A stretch of DNA of 42,848 nucleotides from Pseudomonadota bacterium (GTDB lineage: Bacteria > Pseudomonadota > Alphaproteobacteria > Rhizobiales > Devosiaceae): NCBI GenBank assembly GCA_023433775.1, contig JAEYTY010000142.1, forward strand, positions 1 through 42,848. Reading direction: 5' to 3'. Below are positions 1 through 8,306 of the stretch, one piece after another. The notes under the pieces are model-generated. The model worked only from the letters and a program-made list of their open reading frames with translations, was not told the origin of the DNA and searched no databases. Made by a program: the position numbers and the translations under genes. Position 1 is the first letter of the stretch; every line of letters starts with the position of its first letter.

Positions 1-131
1 CCTATAGCCAGCATCTGGCCATTATCGAAGCCATCGAGGCGCGCAACCGCATCTCGTATCAATATGCGCTGCAGTTTCACCTGCAGCTTGGCTTCAATCA
101 TTTCGACGATCCGGGCGAGGAGAGCGCCTGA
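1..131 (+). CDS. C-terminal end of a possible GntR-type (FCD domain) regulator, cut by window edge
   Basis: An open frame enters from the left edge (first full codon at 3) and ends at TGA 129-131, giving about 42 residues. The stretch reads HLAIIEAIEARN followed by a helix with another His, which resembles the last helices of FCD ligand-binding domains in GntR regulators (H..I..AI..rD..A). A regulator directly upstream of a sugar ABC operon on the same strand would fit local control of transport. Too little is visible to name the family firmly, and another helical C-terminus is possible. Confidence 0.35.
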   Translation, partial: YSQHLAIIEAIEARNRISYQYALQFHLQLGFNHFDDPGEESA

Positions 132-238
132 TCGTTTTGCGTCTGGGAGGGCGCGAGGAGGAATGGGAGGGCCGCGCGATTTAGGAGAACCGCGCCGCCT
201 GATCATAGCGTGAGATACGCTTATAGAGGGAGGACGAT

Positions 239-1375
239 ATGAAGTTTCTAAGTCTCGCAACGCTGGTGGGCGCTGGCCTGCTTGCATCCACCAGCATGAC
301 CATGGCTGGCCCGGAGATCGTTTCCGGCCCCGGCGCCGATCCGGCCTGCTTTGCGCCGTGGAATGCCGACACCAAATATATGCAGTGGCCCGCCCAGGAA
401 GGCCCGTACCGTATCGCCGTGGTCAACGGCTTTGTGGGCAATACCTGGCGCATCCAGATGATCAAGACCGCCAAGGCCTTTGCCGAGGACCCGTCGGTCA
501 AGGACAAGATCGCCGAATTCAAGGTGGTCTCGACCGGCACGGACGCTCCGGCACAGCTGGGCGCCATTGAAGACTTCATCAACCAGGGCTTTGACGCCAT
601 CATCACCATCGCTGTCTCGCCCGACGGGTTTGACCGCGTGATCCGTCTTGCTGACCGCGAAAATGTGGTGCTGGTGCCGTTCGACAATGTGCTCGACACC
701 GATGCCGTCATGCAGGTCAACGAAGACCAGACCGAAATGGGCCGCCAGTGGGCGCAGTTCCTGATCGACGAGCTGGCTGCGCAGGGCGTGACCGGCGGCA
801 AGATCCTCGAAGTGCGTGGCCTGGCCGGTAATTCGGTGGACCGCGACCGTTCGGCCGCCATTCACGAAACCTTTGCCGCCACCGGCGGGAACTGGGAAAT
901 CGTGGAAGTTGTCGGCAATTGGGATGACGGCACCGGCCAGAAGGTGACCGCTGACGCGATTGCCGTGCATGGCGAATTCGCCGCCGTCGCCGCACAGGGC
1001 GGCACCACCGGTGTCGTTCAGGCGCTGATCGACGCCGGCCACAAGATGGTCCCCATCGCCGGCGAATCCGAAAACGGCTATCGCAAGCAGCTGGCCAAGC
1101 TTTCCGATGATGGCCTCAAGGGCATTTCCATCGGCCAGTCGCCGGGCCTGGTTGCCATTTCCATCAAGGCGGCCATTTCGGCGCTTGAAGGCAATGTCAT
1201 GCCGCAGCTGATTTCGGTGCCGCTGCCGGTCGCCACCTATGACCAGCTCGAAGATGGCGTGAACTACTGGTCCGATCTGCCGGACAATTTCTTCACCGTG
1301 AACGAATTCCCGCCCTGCGGCGTGAACATTTCGGGCCCGGCGATCATGTCCCAGAGCGAAGCTGACGTGAAGTAA
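239..1375 (+). CDS. Sugar ABC transporter periplasmic substrate-binding protein (CUT2 / Peripla_BP_4 type)
   Basis: The 378-residue protein has a clear Sec signal peptide (MKF, hydrophobic stretch, probable cleavage after the AMA-like site TMA-GPE near residue 23). It then shows a type I periplasmic binding fold: YRIAVVNGFVGNTWR near residue 57, a GFDAIITIAVSP strand, and NEDQTEMGRQWAQ linking the lobes. It captures a sugar or related polyol in the periplasm and delivers it to the permeases encoded downstream. A strong GAGGGAGG site at 226-233 sits 5 nt before the ATG. It is first in a four-gene operon and is followed by a stable hairpin before the ATPase gene, which probably keeps this gene expressed more highly than the rest. 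The exact substrate cannot be read from sequence. Confidence 0.93.
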   Translation: MKFLSLATLVGAGLLASTSMTMAGPEIVSGPGADPACFAPWNADTKYMQWPAQEGPYRIAVVNGFVGNTWRIQMIKTAKAFAEDPSVKDKIAEFKVVSTGTDAPAQLGAIEDFINQGFDAIITIAVSPDGFDRVIRLADRENVVLVPFDNVLDTDAVMQVNEDQTEMGRQWAQFLIDELAAQGVTGGKILEVRGLAGNSVDRDRSAAIHETFAATGGNWEIVEVVGNWDDGTGQKVTADAIAVHGEFAAVAAQGGTTGVVQALIDAGHKMVPIAGESENGYRKQLAKLSDDGLKGISIGQSPGLVAISIKAAISALEGNVMPQLISVPLPVATYDQLEDGVNYWSDLPDNFFTVNEFPPCGVNISGPAIMSQSEADVK

Positions 1376-1387
1376 TTCACTCAAGCT

Positions 1388-1416
1388 GGCGGCGCCGGCC
1401 CCTTACCGGCGCCGCC
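1388..1416 (+). terminator. Intercistronic hairpin between binding protein and ATPase genes
   Basis: A perfect 11-bp GC stem (GGCGGCGCCGG / CCGGCGCCGCC) closes a 7-nt loop, 12 nt after the binding-protein stop. No T-run follows, so it is more likely an mRNA 3'-end stabiliser or partial attenuator than a full terminator; the operon continues at 1457. Confidence 0.6.
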
Positions 1417-1456
1417 TCATCCGACGTGACCAATCCAGTTTAAAGGCTAGCAAGCC

Positions 1457-2989
1457 ATGTCCGACCGCGCTCTCGTGCAGCTCAGCGGGATTTCCAAGTT
1501 CTTTTCAGGCGCAAGGGCGCTTGAAAATGTCGACTTCTCCTGCCGCAGCGGCTCCATCCATGCCGTTCTAGGCGAGAACGGGGCGGGTAAATCGACCCTG
1601 ATCAAGATTATATCCGGCGTGCTGAAGCCCGATACGGGCGTGCTCAATGTCGATGGCGTGCCGATGCAATTTGCCAATCCCGCCGAGGCCAGCGCCGCGG
1701 GGATTGTCTGTATTTTCCAGGAACTTTCGCTGGTGCCGGACCTGACGGTGGCGGAAAACATTTCCCTCGCCACGCCGCCGCGCCGCTTCGGGATGATCGA
1801 TGCGCGGGCGCAGCGCCAGGTTGCCGAAGAATTGCTGGCGCGGATCAAATGCGAGGATGTGGATCCCAATGCCATGGTGCGCGATCTCTCCCTTTCCCGT
1901 CGGCAGATGGTGGAAATCGCCAAGGCGCTGGGCAAGAATCCGCGCCTGCTCATTCTTGACGAGGCCACATCAGCGCTGACCAGCCGCGATGTGGAAACGG
2001 TCTATGGGCTCCTCGCCGATCTCAAGGCGGCCAATGTGGGGAGCCTCTTCATTTCCCACCGCATGAACGAGGTCGAGCGGCTTTGCGATACGCTGTCGGT
2101 GTTCCGCAATGGCCAGCATGTGGAAACCTTTGCCAAGGGCGAGCGCAGCGACCGCGACATTGTGCGGCTGATGATCGGGCGCGAAGTGGATGCACAATTC
2201 CCGCCCAAGCCGACGGCAGAGGCGCGCCCGCCGCATCTGGTGGTGGAGCAATTGCGCTGGGAAAACCGGCTCAAGGGCGCCAGCCTCAATGTGGGCAAGG
2301 GCGAAATTGTCGGGCTCGGCGGCTTGGATGGCCAGGGCCAGAAGGAATTGATGCTGGCGCTGTTCGGCGTGCTCAAGGGCGTCGAGGGCCGCGTCGAGGT
2401 GGGCAATGTGTCGGGCATTCCCGGCTCGCCCGCCATCGCCAAGGCCGGGCGCGGGCGCATCGCGCTGGTGCCGGAAGATCGCAAGACCGAAGGGCTGATG
2501 CTGCCCATGTCGATTGCCGACAATCTGCTCGCCGCGTCCTATTCCAAGGTCTCGCGCGGGCCGTTCATCGATCCGGTGCTGGAGCGGCAAGCGGTGGCCG
2601 ATGGCATTGCCAAATTGCAGATCAAGGTCGGACGATCCGAGGATGCGGTCGCCACGCTTTCGGGCGGCAATCAGCAAAAGGTGGTGATCGCCAAATGGCT
2701 GATGACTGACCCCGAGTTGATCCTGCTCAATGACCCGACGCGCGGCATCGACGTCGGCACCAAGCAGGAAATCTACCGCTTGATGCGCGAACTGGCCGAT
2801 GAGGGACGCGCGATCCTCTTTTATTCAACCGATTATGCCGAGCTGATCGGGTGCTGTGACCGGGTGGCGGTCATGTATGACGGCGCCATCGTCACCGAGC
2901 TTTCGGGCGCAGAAATCAACGAGGAAGCGATTATTGCCGCTTCGCTCAATATCGATGCATCAGGGAAACTGGCCGGAGCCGGCGCATGA
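1457..2989 (+). CDS. Sugar ABC transporter ATP-binding protein, two fused nucleotide-binding domains (RbsA/XylG/MglA type)
   Basis: This 510-residue cytoplasmic ATPase has the CUT2 layout of two ABC domains in one chain. Domain 1 has an intact Walker A (GENGAGKST, about 39-47), a Q-loop FQE near 88, a signature LSLSRRQMVEIAKAL near 144-158 and Walker B LLILDEA near 164-170. Domain 2 has a degenerate Walker A (GGLDGQGQKE) but a good LSGGNQQKV signature and NDPTRGIDVG Walker B region. This asymmetry is normal for RbsA-like proteins, in which one site hydrolyses ATP. It energises import by the two permeases downstream. Its stop overlaps the next start in ATGA (2986-2989), so the two are translationally coupled. 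Confidence 0.95.
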   Translation: MSDRALVQLSGISKFFSGARALENVDFSCRSGSIHAVLGENGAGKSTLIKIISGVLKPDTGVLNVDGVPMQFANPAEASAAGIVCIFQELSLVPDLTVAENISLATPPRRFGMIDARAQRQVAEELLARIKCEDVDPNAMVRDLSLSRRQMVEIAKALGKNPRLLILDEATSALTSRDVETVYGLLADLKAANVGSLFISHRMNEVERLCDTLSVFRNGQHVETFAKGERSDRDIVRLMIGREVDAQFPPKPTAEARPPHLVVEQLRWENRLKGASLNVGKGEIVGLGGLDGQGQKELMLALFGVLKGVEGRVEVGNVSGIPGSPAIAKAGRGRIALVPEDRKTEGLMLPMSIADNLLAASYSKVSRGPFIDPVLERQAVADGIAKLQIKVGRSEDAVATLSGGNQQKVVIAKWLMTDPELILLNDPTRGIDVGTKQEIYRLMRELADEGRAILFYSTDYAELIGCCDRVAVMYDGAIVTELSGAEINEEAIIAASLNIDASGKLAGAGA

Positions 2990-4035
2990 ATAACCTCTTC
3001 TCCAGCCTCGCTGTCTCCATGCGCCAGAACCGGGGTTTTTATGGCGCGCTGTTCCTGCTGGCCGCGCTCTATCTGCTCTACAATATTTTGCACCCGCGCG
3101 GTTTTTCCAGCGCCGTCTTCGTGCAGAATGCCAATGAATCGGTGGCCATTGTTTTTGTCGCCATGGCGCAAACCATTCCGGTGCTGATGGGCGGGCTTGA
3201 CCTGTCCGTCGGGGCCGTGATGACGCTGGCCGCCTGTATCGCTTCGGTACTGGTCAATGGCTCGCCCATGCAGATCGTTTTCGGCATGATCGTGACGCTG
3301 GCCGCAGGCACGGCATTTGGTTTCGCCAATGGGTTGATCATCGTCTATGGGCGGCTTCAGCCCATTATCGCAACGCTGGCAACCGGCGCCATCGCCATGG
3401 GTCTGGCGCTCTTTATCCGCCCCAAGCCCGGCGGCGATATTGATGGCGACCTCAACTGGGCGGTGACCAATTCGCTCTGGGACTTTGTCGATACCTATCA
3501 ATTGTTTGATCCCGACGCGGCGTGGTTCCAGCCGATTGCCTGGATTCCCGTGCCGTTCATCATCATTATTGTCGTTGCCCTGGGGGTCTGGGTCCCCTTC
3601 CGCCGCACGGTGACGGGGCGCACCATCTATGCCATCGGCTCGGCCGAAGGCCCGGCCTATATGTCGGGCCTGCCGATCAATCGCGCCAAGATCGCGGCCT
3701 TCACGCTGTCGGGCTTTTTCGCCTCCTGCGGCGGGCTCTACCTCGCCATCCAGACCGCCTCGGGCAATGCCGACATTACCCAGGCCGGCGCCTATACGCT
3801 CAATTCCATCGCCGCCGTGGTGCTGGGCGGCACATCGCTGCTGGGGGGCATTGGCGGGGCTATCGGCTCGCTGATCGGCGCGCTGATCCTGCGCGTCATT
3901 TCCTTCTATTTCCGCATCCTTTCCATCGACCCGCTGCTGCAGCCGCTGGTCGAAGGTCTGGTTCTGCTCGCGGCGGTCAGCCTGGGCGCCATTGGCGTGC
4001 TCCGGGTCAAGAACCGTCTCGATCTCTTCCGCTAG
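2986..4035 (+). CDS. Sugar ABC transporter permease (RbsC-like), subunit 1
   Basis: The 349-residue polytopic membrane protein has roughly 8-10 hydrophobic segments and the BPD_transp_2 hallmarks: GGLDLSVGAVMTLAA near 66-80, GLINRAK-type loop SGLPINRAKIAAFTLSG near 226-242, and ...AVVLGGTSLLGGIGG near 278-292. It forms half of the inner-membrane channel. The start overlaps the ATPase stop by 4 nt. The second permease starts 12 nt after this stop and is a paralogue, not a duplicate, so the importer probably uses a heterodimeric channel; many CUT2 systems use a homodimer. Confidence 0.93.
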   Translation: MNNLFSSLAVSMRQNRGFYGALFLLAALYLLYNILHPRGFSSAVFVQNANESVAIVFVAMAQTIPVLMGGLDLSVGAVMTLAACIASVLVNGSPMQIVFGMIVTLAAGTAFGFANGLIIVYGRLQPIIATLATGAIAMGLALFIRPKPGGDIDGDLNWAVTNSLWDFVDTYQLFDPDAAWFQPIAWIPVPFIIIIVVALGVWVPFRRTVTGRTIYAIGSAEGPAYMSGLPINRAKIAAFTLSGFFASCGGLYLAIQTASGNADITQAGAYTLNSIAAVVLGGTSLLGGIGGAIGSLIGALILRVISFYFRILSIDPLLQPLVEGLVLLAAVSLGAIGVLRVKNRLDLFR

Positions 4036-4047
4036 GAGCACTTGGCC

Positions 4048-5007
4048 ATGTCGCTTTCGTTCGCCAGCCTCAAGCCGGAAGACAAGCCGGTCCTTATCGC
4101 CTCGGGCTTTGTGCTCGTCATCCTGCTCGTCGGCACGGTCTATACGATGCTGACGCAGGGTAATGCTCCGCTGCTGTCGCCCAATTACCTGCTGCAGCAA
4201 CTGCAGACTGGCGCCTTTCTGGGCATTGTCGCAGCCGGGATGATGATGGTTATCCTGCTCGGTCATATCGACCTTTCCGTGCCATGGACCGTGGCCGCCG
4301 CCGCCATGATGGCGACCGCCGTGGGCGGCGACATGGCCATTCCCGTCGGGCTTGCCGTGGGCATCATGGTCGGGCTCGTCAACGGGTTGGGAGTAGCCTA
4401 CCTCCGCATTCCATCAATGATCTTCACCCTCGGCGTCGATTCTGTGCTGCGCGGGCTGATGGTCTGGCATACGGGCGGCTTTGCCCCGCAGGATCAGGCG
4501 ACGCCAGTGATGCGCTTTCTGGCCGCCGACAAAATCCTTGGCATTCCCGTCGCCATTTTCGTTTGGGTCGCGGTGTCCGTCGTCATCGTGCTCATACTCG
4601 GACGCACCGCCTTTGGCCGGGCCATCTATGCCACGGGCAATCGCGAAGGCGCGGCTTATCTCTCGGGCATTCGCACCCGCTGGGTGATCGTGGGCGCCTT
4701 TGTCATCTCCGGCGTCTGCGCCGCCATGGCCGGCATTCTGCTCGCCGGCTATTCGACCAAGGCCTATCAGGGCATGGGCAATGCCTATCTGCTGCCGGCC
4801 ATCGCCGCCGTCGTCATCGGGGGCACGCGCATTCTGGGCGGACAAGGCCGCTATGCCGGCACGGTTGTCGGCGTCACGCTCATCGTGTTGCTCAACTCGG
4901 TCCTTTCGATCATGCAGATGCCCGAGGCCGGGCGGCAGGTGATCTATGGCTGCGTCATTGTCGGGATGCTGCTGGTCTATGGGCGCGGCAACAAGGTGGT
5001 TTCTTAG
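4048..5007 (+). CDS. Sugar ABC transporter permease (RbsC-like), subunit 2
   Basis: This 319-residue membrane protein has the same family marks: GHIDLSVPWTVAAAAMMATA near 71-90, an SGIRTRWVIVGAFVISG loop and AAVVIGGTRILGGQGRYAG near 250-270. I chose ATG 4048 because AGGAG (4034-4038) sits 9 nt before it; a TTG two codons upstream (4042) would be only 3 nt from that site. It completes the channel with the preceding gene. The operon ends here and is followed by a large inverted repeat that could help terminate transcription. Confidence 0.92.
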   Translation: MSLSFASLKPEDKPVLIASGFVLVILLVGTVYTMLTQGNAPLLSPNYLLQQLQTGAFLGIVAAGMMMVILLGHIDLSVPWTVAAAAMMATAVGGDMAIPVGLAVGIMVGLVNGLGVAYLRIPSMIFTLGVDSVLRGLMVWHTGGFAPQDQATPVMRFLAADKILGIPVAIFVWVAVSVVIVLILGRTAFGRAIYATGNREGAAYLSGIRTRWVIVGAFVISGVCAAMAGILLAGYSTKAYQGMGNAYLLPAIAAVVIGGTRILGGQGRYAGTVVGVTLIVLLNSVLSIMQMPEAGRQVIYGCVIVGMLLVYGRGNKVVS

Positions 5008-5036
5008 TTCATTGGGCCACACGAGGTGAGGTCAGA

Positions 5037-5167
5037 CCCTCCCTCCCCCTTGAGGGGAGGGTAGCGCCGCTAGGCCCATCGGGCCGTAGCAAAGCTGGGG
5101 TGGGGGTGGTTTTGTTTTCCTCTGATGGACCCCCACCCTCAATCCCTCCCCTCAAGGGGGAGGGAGG
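5037..5167. repeat. Large intergenic inverted repeat with CT-rich arms
   Basis: A 24-bp arm at 5038-5061 (CCTCCCTCCCCCTTGAGGGG...) is perfectly complementary to 5144-5167, with an 82-bp spacer. The spacer holds a second nested pairing (GGGTGGGGGT near 5098-5107 against ACCCCCACCC near 5129) and a GGCCCATCGGGCC hairpin. The block order (CT-rich arm, CGCTAGGCC hairpin) resembles the repeats at 9497-9565 and 9735-9803, which suggests one family of mosaic intergenic elements. It occupies most of the gap between the sugar operon and polA. No gene is seen in this gap. Confidence 0.85.
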
Positions 5168-5283
5168 CGAAGGAACGACGGTCCCGGCTCTCCGACAAGC
5201 CGCGCACATCCGAGCAAAAACGGGGTGCCACTTTCCCCGCCACCCTTTAAAGTCGCCGCCACGACCGAAAAGGGAATCGTCTC

Positions 5284-8199
5284 ATGCATCTGCTGCTCGT
5301 CGATGGCTCGGGCTATATCTTCCGCGCCTTCCACGCCCTGCCCCCGCTGAACCGCAAGTCGGACGGGCTGCCTGTGGGCTGCGTGCAGGGCTTTTGCAAC
5401 ATGCTCTACAAGCTGACGCAGGACCTGGAAGGCGATGATGCGCCCACCCATATGGCCGTCATCTTCGACGCCAAGGGCAAGACCTTCCGCGACGATATCT
5501 ACCCCGAATATAAAGCCCAGCGCCCGCCCGCGCCCGAAGAGCTGGTGCCGCAATTTCCGCTGACGCGCTCGGCCACCCGCGCCTTTTCCATTCCCGCCAT
5601 CGAAATGGAGGGTTGGGAGGCCGACGACATCATGGCCACCTATGCCTGCATGGCGCGCGAGGCCGGCATGAAGGTGACCATCGCCTCCTCCGACAAGGAC
5701 ATGATGCAACTCGTCGAGCCCGATGGTTCGATCCGCCTGCTCGACACCATTGCCCGCCCGGGGCAACCGCCGCTGCGCTGGATCGGGCCAGATGAGGTGT
5801 TCAACAAATTCGGCGTGTCGCCCGACAAGGTGATCGACGTGCAGGCGCTGTGCGGCGATTCTGTCGACAATGTCCCCGGCGTTCCCGGCATTGGCGTCAA
5901 GACTGCTGCCGAGCTGATCAATATCTATGGCAATCTCGAAAACCTGCTCGAGCACGCCAGTGAAATCAAGCAGAACGCCCGCCGCGAAAGGCTGATCGCC
6001 AATGCGGAGCTGGCGCGGATTTCCAAGCAGCTCGTGACCCTCGAACAGAAGGTGCCGGTCGAAATCGACCTCGATGGCCTCATCCGCCAGCCTATTAGCC
6101 CGAGCAATCTCTTCCCCTTCCTCAAGGCGATGGAATTTGCCACCATCACCAAGCGCCTCGCGACGCTGCTCGAGGCCAATCCCGATGATTTCGAGGCCGA
6201 TCCGGACCTCAAGGCCGGGGGCGCCGAAGCGCCGCCTTCGCTCAAATCCACCTCGCTCTCCGTCGCCAAGGCCAAGCTCGCTGCCGGCACGGTGGCCGGC
6301 TCGGGCCCGGCGCGCCACGCCGCCGCCGAGCATGAGCGGATCAAGGCGATCCCGGTCGATTACGACGCCTATGAAATCGTCACGACCCCGGAGCAGCTTG
6401 CCGCCTGGATCGCCCGCATTATCGACAAGGGCCATGTCGCCGTGGACACGGAAACCACGGGGCTTGATCCGCAGCAGGCCGATCTGGTCGGCATTTGCCT
6501 CAGCACAGCGCCGGGCAATGGCTGCTATATTCCGCTCGGCCACCGCAAGAGCGGCGACATGTTCGAGGGCGGGGGGCTGATCGAGGGGCAGCTGCCGGCC
6601 CGCGACGTGCTGGCGGCGCTGAAGCCGATCCTCGAGGACAAATCCATCCTCAAGATCGGCCAGAACCTCAAATATGACCTCGCCATTTTTGCCCGCGACG
6701 GCATCACGCTGGCGCCCATCGACGACACCATGCTGATCTCCTATGCGCTCGATGGCCCGCAATATAATGGGCTCGATGTGCTGGCCGACCATTGGCTCAA
6801 TCACAAGACCATCACCTTTTCCGAGCTGGCCGGCACCGGCAAGAACCAGAAGAGCTTTGACCAGATCGATATTGCCGCCGCCGCGCGCTATGGCGCCGAA
6901 GACGCCGATATCACCATGCGCCTCTGGCATGTGCTGAAGCCGCGCCTGCCGGCGGAAAATGCCACCACGCTTTATGAAACGCTGGAGCGCCCGCTGGCCC
7001 CGGTTCTCTTCCGCATGGAAGCGCGCGGCATTACCGTCGATAGGCAAATCCTCGCCCGCCTTTCGGGCGATTTCGCCCAGCGCGCCGCCGCCTTTGAGGC
7101 CGAGGCGCATGAGCTGGCCGGGCAGAGTTTCAATCTCGGCTCGCCCAAGCAGCTGGGCGAAATCCTCTTTGACAAAATGGGGCTTGAGGGCGGCACCAAG
7201 ACCAAGACCGGTGCCTGGGCCACGGGCGCCGATGTGCTCGAAGACCTCGCCGCCAAAGGCGTGCCGCTGGCCCGCACCATTGTCGACTGGCGCCAGTTGA
7301 CCAAGCTCAAGGGCACCTATACCGACGCCCTCCCCACCTATATCAATCCGCGCACGGGGCGGGTGCACACCTCCTATAGCCAGGCCAGCGTCCTCACCGG
7401 GCGGCTTTCGTCAAACGATCCGAACCTGCAAAACATCCCAGTGCGCACCGAGGACGGGCGGAAAATCCGCACAGCCTTTGTCGCCGCGCCGGGCAAGAGC
7501 CTGATTTCGGCTGACTATTCGCAGATCGAGCTGCGCGTCCTCGCCCATATCGCCAATATTCAGGCGCTCAAGGACGCCTTCGAGGAAGGGCTCGATATTC
7601 ACGCCATGACGGCGAGCGAGATGTTCAATGTGCCGGTGGAAGGAATGCCGTCCGATGTGCGCCGCCGCGCCAAGGCGATCAATTTCGGCATCATCTATGG
7701 CATTTCCGCCTTTGGGCTCGCCAACCAGCTCGGCATTCCGCGCGGCGAGGCGGGCGATTATATCAAGACCTATTTCGAGCGTTTCCCGGGCATCAAGGAC
7801 TATATGGATACCCAAAAGGTGCGCGTGAAAGCCGAGGGGCATGTGACGACGATTTTCGGGCGGAAAATCCAGTTCCCCAATGCCAATTCGGGCAATCCCA
7901 GCGAGCGCAGCTTTGTCGAACGCGCCTCGATCAACGCCCCCATCCAGGGCAGCGCCGCCGACATTATCCGCCGCGCCATGATCCGCATGGAAGGCGAACT
8001 GGCCCGCGCCGGCGTCGAAGCCGACATGCTGCTGCAGGTGCATGACGAACTGATCTTCGAAGTGCCCGAGGGGACGGAAGAGGCAGCCATTCCGGTGATC
8101 AAGCGGGTGATGGAAGGCGCGGCGGAACCAGCGGTGAAGCTTTCAGTGCCGATCCAGGTGGATGCGCATTGGGCTAAGAATTGGGATGAGGCGCACTGA
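5284..8199 (+). CDS. polA: DNA polymerase I
   Basis: The 971-residue protein is full length with all three domains. The 5'-nuclease domain begins MHLLLVDGSGYIFRAFHAL and includes the SSDKDMMQLV region and an H3TH region GDSVDNVPGVPGIGVKTA. The proofreading domain has VAVDTETTGLDP with D388 and E390, so 3'-5' exonuclease looks active. The polymerase domain has motif A DYSQIELRVL (D744), motif B RRRAKAINFGIIYG and motif C LQVHDELIFEV (D921). It fills gaps in Okazaki-fragment maturation and excision repair. The gene is monocistronic on the plus strand, with AGGGA upstream of the ATG, and a strong hairpin follows its stop. Confidence 0.98.
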   Translation: MHLLLVDGSGYIFRAFHALPPLNRKSDGLPVGCVQGFCNMLYKLTQDLEGDDAPTHMAVIFDAKGKTFRDDIYPEYKAQRPPAPEELVPQFPLTRSATRAFSIPAIEMEGWEADDIMATYACMAREAGMKVTIASSDKDMMQLVEPDGSIRLLDTIARPGQPPLRWIGPDEVFNKFGVSPDKVIDVQALCGDSVDNVPGVPGIGVKTAAELINIYGNLENLLEHASEIKQNARRERLIANAELARISKQLVTLEQKVPVEIDLDGLIRQPISPSNLFPFLKAMEFATITKRLATLLEANPDDFEADPDLKAGGAEAPPSLKSTSLSVAKAKLAAGTVAGSGPARHAAAEHERIKAIPVDYDAYEIVTTPEQLAAWIARIIDKGHVAVDTETTGLDPQQADLVGICLSTAPGNGCYIPLGHRKSGDMFEGGGLIEGQLPARDVLAALKPILEDKSILKIGQNLKYDLAIFARDGITLAPIDDTMLISYALDGPQYNGLDVLADHWLNHKTITFSELAGTGKNQKSFDQIDIAAAARYGAEDADITMRLWHVLKPRLPAENATTLYETLERPLAPVLFRMEARGITVDRQILARLSGDFAQRAAAFEAEAHELAGQSFNLGSPKQLGEILFDKMGLEGGTKTKTGAWATGADVLEDLAAKGVPLARTIVDWRQLTKLKGTYTDALPTYINPRTGRVHTSYSQASVLTGRLSSNDPNLQNIPVRTEDGRKIRTAFVAAPGKSLISADYSQIELRVLAHIANIQALKDAFEEGLDIHAMTASEMFNVPVEGMPSDVRRRAKAINFGIIYGISAFGLANQLGIPRGEAGDYIKTYFERFPGIKDYMDTQKVRVKAEGHVTTIFGRKIQFPNANSGNPSERSFVERASINAPIQGSAADIIRRAMIRMEGELARAGVEADMLLQVHDELIFEVPEGTEEAAIPVIKRVMEGAAEPAVKLSVPIQVDAHWAKNWDEAH

Positions 8200-8215
8200 T
8201 CAACGTGCCAAAGGC

Positions 8216-8240
8216 AAAATCGCGCCAGTGGCGCGATTTT
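8216..8240 (+). terminator. Hairpin after polA, terminator-like and symmetric
   Basis: An 11-bp perfect stem (AAAATCGCGCC / GGCGCGATTTT) with a 3-nt AGT loop begins 16 nt after the polA stop. The arms end in A4 and T4, so it could terminate transcription from either side: polA on the plus strand and the nuclease-like gene on the minus strand. It is also hairpin 1 of the repeat at 8216-8276. Confidence 0.75.
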
Positions 8241-8276
8241 AGTCGGTCAGGCCCGGAGAGCTATGCTCGCAGGGCC
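8216..8276. repeat. Double-hairpin repeat, copy 1
   Basis: Two hairpins occur in tandem: AAAATCGCGCC-agt-GGCGCGATTTT, then a stem GGCCC (8250-8254) / GGGCC (8272-8276) enclosing GAGC-tat-GCTC. A second copy at 10016-10075 keeps the CCAGTGG core, the AGCTATGCTCGC core and the spacing, while stem bases differ by compensatory changes. This is the pattern of a palindromic intergenic repeat family. Confidence 0.8.
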
Positions 8277-8306
8277 CAGCCCATCCACAGGCACGATATA
8301 ATCTGC

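Noticed and set aside
2230..2700. Damaged second ATPase domain in the sugar ABC protein
   Set aside because: The degenerate Walker A of the second domain is a regular property of RbsA/XylG/MglA proteins.
2833..4266. Long open frame antisense to the sugar permease genes (477 codons)
   Set aside because: Low-complexity His/Gln/Asp-rich translation, no ribosome site, and the opposite strand encodes clear permease motifs; a by-product of high GC codon use.
5152..7368. 738-codon open frame antisense to polA
   Set aside because: The plus strand encodes complete DNA polymerase I motifs; the antisense translation is compositionally biased with no recognisable domain.
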